From Chloroflexota bacterium (GTDB lineage: Bacteria > Chloroflexota > Anaerolineae > Aggregatilineales > Phototrophicaceae): a stretch of DNA of 8,765 nt. Shown piece after piece: positions 7,350 to 8,765 of this stretch. The notes under the pieces are model-generated. The model was given only the letters and a program-made list of their open reading frames with translations, was not told the DNA's origin and did no database searches. Position 1 is the stretch's first letter. Every line of letters starts with the position of its first letter. The stretch spans positions 1 through 8,765 of the forward strand of contig JAEVZT010000309.1 in NCBI GenBank assembly GCA_023392115.1, given 5' to 3'. The position numbers and the translations under genes were made by a program.

Positions 7350-8315
7350 ATGATCCGCTATATCACGCAGCGCGCCATCGCCTTCCTGCCGACCCTGTTC
7401 GGCGTTTCCGTATTGATATTTCTGGCGATCCGCCTCGTCCCCGGCGACTCGATCGTCGCCATGCTCGGCACTGAGGCGGGGATGCTGACGGAAGCGCAGC
7501 GCGCCTCGCTTGAAGCCTATTTCGGCTTGGACAAGCCTCCGGTGGAGCAGTATGTCGTGTGGTTGGGGAATGCCGTGCAGGGAAACCTCGGCTTGTCGGT
7601 GCGACACGGCGCGCCGGTTCTCGACGTCATCCTATCGCGCTTCCCGGTGACGTTCCAGCTCGCGCTGATGTCGCTGACGATCGCGCTGATCATCGGTGTG
7701 CCGATCGGCGTGCTGTCGGCGGTGCGCCACAACTCGTTCATCGACCTGATCGGTCGGCTGCTGGCGCTGATCGGGTTGGCGACGCCCGCCTTCCTGCTCG
7801 GCACGTTGATCATCTACGTGCTGTCGGTCTATTTCCGCTACCTGCCGAACTCCGGACGCTACGTGGCGCTTGCGGACGACCCGCTGGTCAACTTTCAGCA
7901 GATGATTTTTCCCGCGTTCACGCTCGGCTTCCCGTTCGCGGCATCGGTGATGCGCACGACGCGCTCGGCGATGCTTGAAATTATGGGGCAGGATTACGTC
8001 CGCACGGCGCGCAGCAAAGGCTTGCGCGAAAACACCGTCGTCCGCCGCCACGCCCTGCGGAACGCGCTGATCCCGGTGATCACGCTCGTCGGCGTCGAAC
8101 TCGGCTACCTGCTCGGCGGCACGGTGATCGTCGAGGAGATCTTCACCCTGCCGGGGATCGGTCGCCTTGTCTATAACGCCATCTCACAGCGCGATTACGC
8201 GCTTGTTCAGGGAATCGCGTTGTTTGTCGCTTTCAACTTCATCCTCATCAACCTGCTCGTCGACTTGATCTACACGGCGATTGACCCGCGAGTGTCGTAT
8301 GTCAAAGCGGCTTGA
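7350..8315 (+). CDS. ABC transporter permease, DppB/OppB type
   Basis: This 321-residue inner-membrane subunit forms half the channel of the importer. It shows the DppB layout: a first helix right at the start (residues 10-28), the RLVPGDS motif (28-34), FGLDKPPVEQYVVWL (58-72) and a GNLGLSVR motif (78-85), further hydrophobic helices at about 104-122, 137-160 and 183-200, then the cytoplasmic EAA loop that contacts the ATPase (DYVRTARSKGLRENTVVRRH, 215-234). After that come VEEIFTLPGIGRL (261-273) and a last helix ending with the AIDPRV hallmark. The frame is open further upstream, but that part overlaps the binding-protein gene. ATG 7350 gives the normal DppB N-terminus. No Shine-Dalgarno is visible, and a hairpin sits just upstream, so translation may be weak or regulated. 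The stop overlaps the next permease by 17 bp. Confidence 0.93.
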   Translation: MIRYITQRAIAFLPTLFGVSVLIFLAIRLVPGDSIVAMLGTEAGMLTEAQRASLEAYFGLDKPPVEQYVVWLGNAVQGNLGLSVRHGAPVLDVILSRFPVTFQLALMSLTIALIIGVPIGVLSAVRHNSFIDLIGRLLALIGLATPAFLLGTLIIYVLSVYFRYLPNSGRYVALADDPLVNFQQMIFPAFTLGFPFAASVMRTTRSAMLEIMGQDYVRTARSKGLRENTVVRRHALRNALIPVITLVGVELGYLLGGTVIVEEIFTLPGIGRLVYNAISQRDYALVQGIALFVAFNFILINLLVDLIYTAIDPRVSYVKAA

Positions 8316-8765
8316 AACTACTTCGCCGACCCTGCTGCGGCGGCTGCTGCGCAACCAGAGCGGCGCGGTCGGGCTGGTACTGGTGACGCTGTACCTGATT
8401 GTCGGGCTGCTCGGCTCGCTGGGGGTAACGCCCTATCCGGCGCTTGAACAGACCCCGCGCAACCGTCTGCAAGCGCCCAGCTCGACGTATGTCATGGGGA
8501 CAGACCTTTTTGGGCGCGACGTCGCCAGCCGCATCATGGGCGGCGCGGCGAATTCGCTGCGCGTCGCGGTGCTGTCGGTGACGCTGGCGGCGACGCTCGG
8601 CACGCTGATCGGCACGCTGTCGGGTTACGTCGGCGGGGCGTTCGACATCGTCGTCATGCGCGTGATGGATGTGTTTTTCGCGCTGCCGGCGCTGCTGCTG
8701 GCGCTGGTCGTCGTCAGCGTCTTGGGTCCGGGGATCAACAATACGGTGCTGGCGATCGGCACGGT
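8299..8765 (+). CDS. ABC transporter permease, DppC/OppC type (3' end beyond window)
   Basis: The first 155 codons of the second channel subunit are present and the frame is open to the right edge. The sequence has a short cytoplasmic N-terminus (MSKRLETTSPTLLRRLLRNQ), one helix at about residues 22-42, then the DppC signature GTDLFGRDVASRIMGGAANS (67-86), a helix near 90-108, and YVGGAFDIVVMRVMDVFFALP (111-131). The EAA loop lies beyond the window. ATG 8299 overlaps the end of the upstream permease by 17 bp, with a weak GAG 6 nt before it, indicating coupled translation of the two permeases. One or two ATPase genes (DppD/DppF type) would be expected next. Confidence 0.92.
   Translation, partial: MSKRLETTSPTLLRRLLRNQSGAVGLVLVTLYLIVGLLGSLGVTPYPALEQTPRNRLQAPSSTYVMGTDLFGRDVASRIMGGAANSLRVAVLSVTLAATLGTLIGTLSGYVGGAFDIVVMRVMDVFFALPALLLALVVVSVLGPGINNTVLAIGT

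Overview
The window is high-GC bacterial DNA: roughly 60% GC in genes and about 32-42% in the two main intergenic gaps. The gene set and style fit Chloroflexota of the Anaerolineae type, namely a family-5 solute-binding protein with a plain signal peptide and no lipobox, a DUF3592 protein, AnmK, and runs of short GT2 glycosyltransferases. That placement is an inference from gene content, not from a marker gene.

Layout: (1) Positions 1-203, minus strand, hold the 5' part of a gene that runs off the left edge; it is possibly a methyltransferase. (2) Positions 204-619 are an AT-rich divergent intergenic region with promoter-like sequences for both directions. (3) Positions 620-3276, plus strand, form a compact three-gene surface-polysaccharide cluster: a DPM1-like GT2, a second GT2 with a C-terminal membrane segment, and a CE4 polysaccharide deacetylase. 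(4) Positions 3333-3773, minus strand, hold a convergent single gene for a membrane-anchored DUF3592 protein. (5) Positions 3774-4065 are an AT-rich regulatory-looking gap with four short palindromes and a direct repeat at 32 bp period. (6) Positions 4066-5693 hold anmK (anhydro-MurNAc kinase) and a GNAT acetyltransferase joined by an ATGA overlap. (7) Positions 5779-8765 hold a peptide/opine-type (family 5) ABC transporter: binding protein, DppB-type permease, and the N-terminal half of a DppC-type permease cut by the window end. A strong hairpin separates the binding protein from the permeases.

How the genes may work together: the first cluster probably builds or trims a cell-surface glycan from nucleotide sugars. 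The second half combines phosphorylation of a peptidoglycan-recycling sugar with an importer whose family includes muropeptide and dipeptide transporters, so a cell-wall recovery role is a reasonable hypothesis. The importer could equally serve unrelated peptides.

No RNA gene, CRISPR array, insertion sequence or prophage was seen. I found no convincing new multi-gene system. The most unusual non-coding signals are the 13-bp intercistronic hairpin at 7304-7339 and the palindrome and direct-repeat cluster at 3810-3921.
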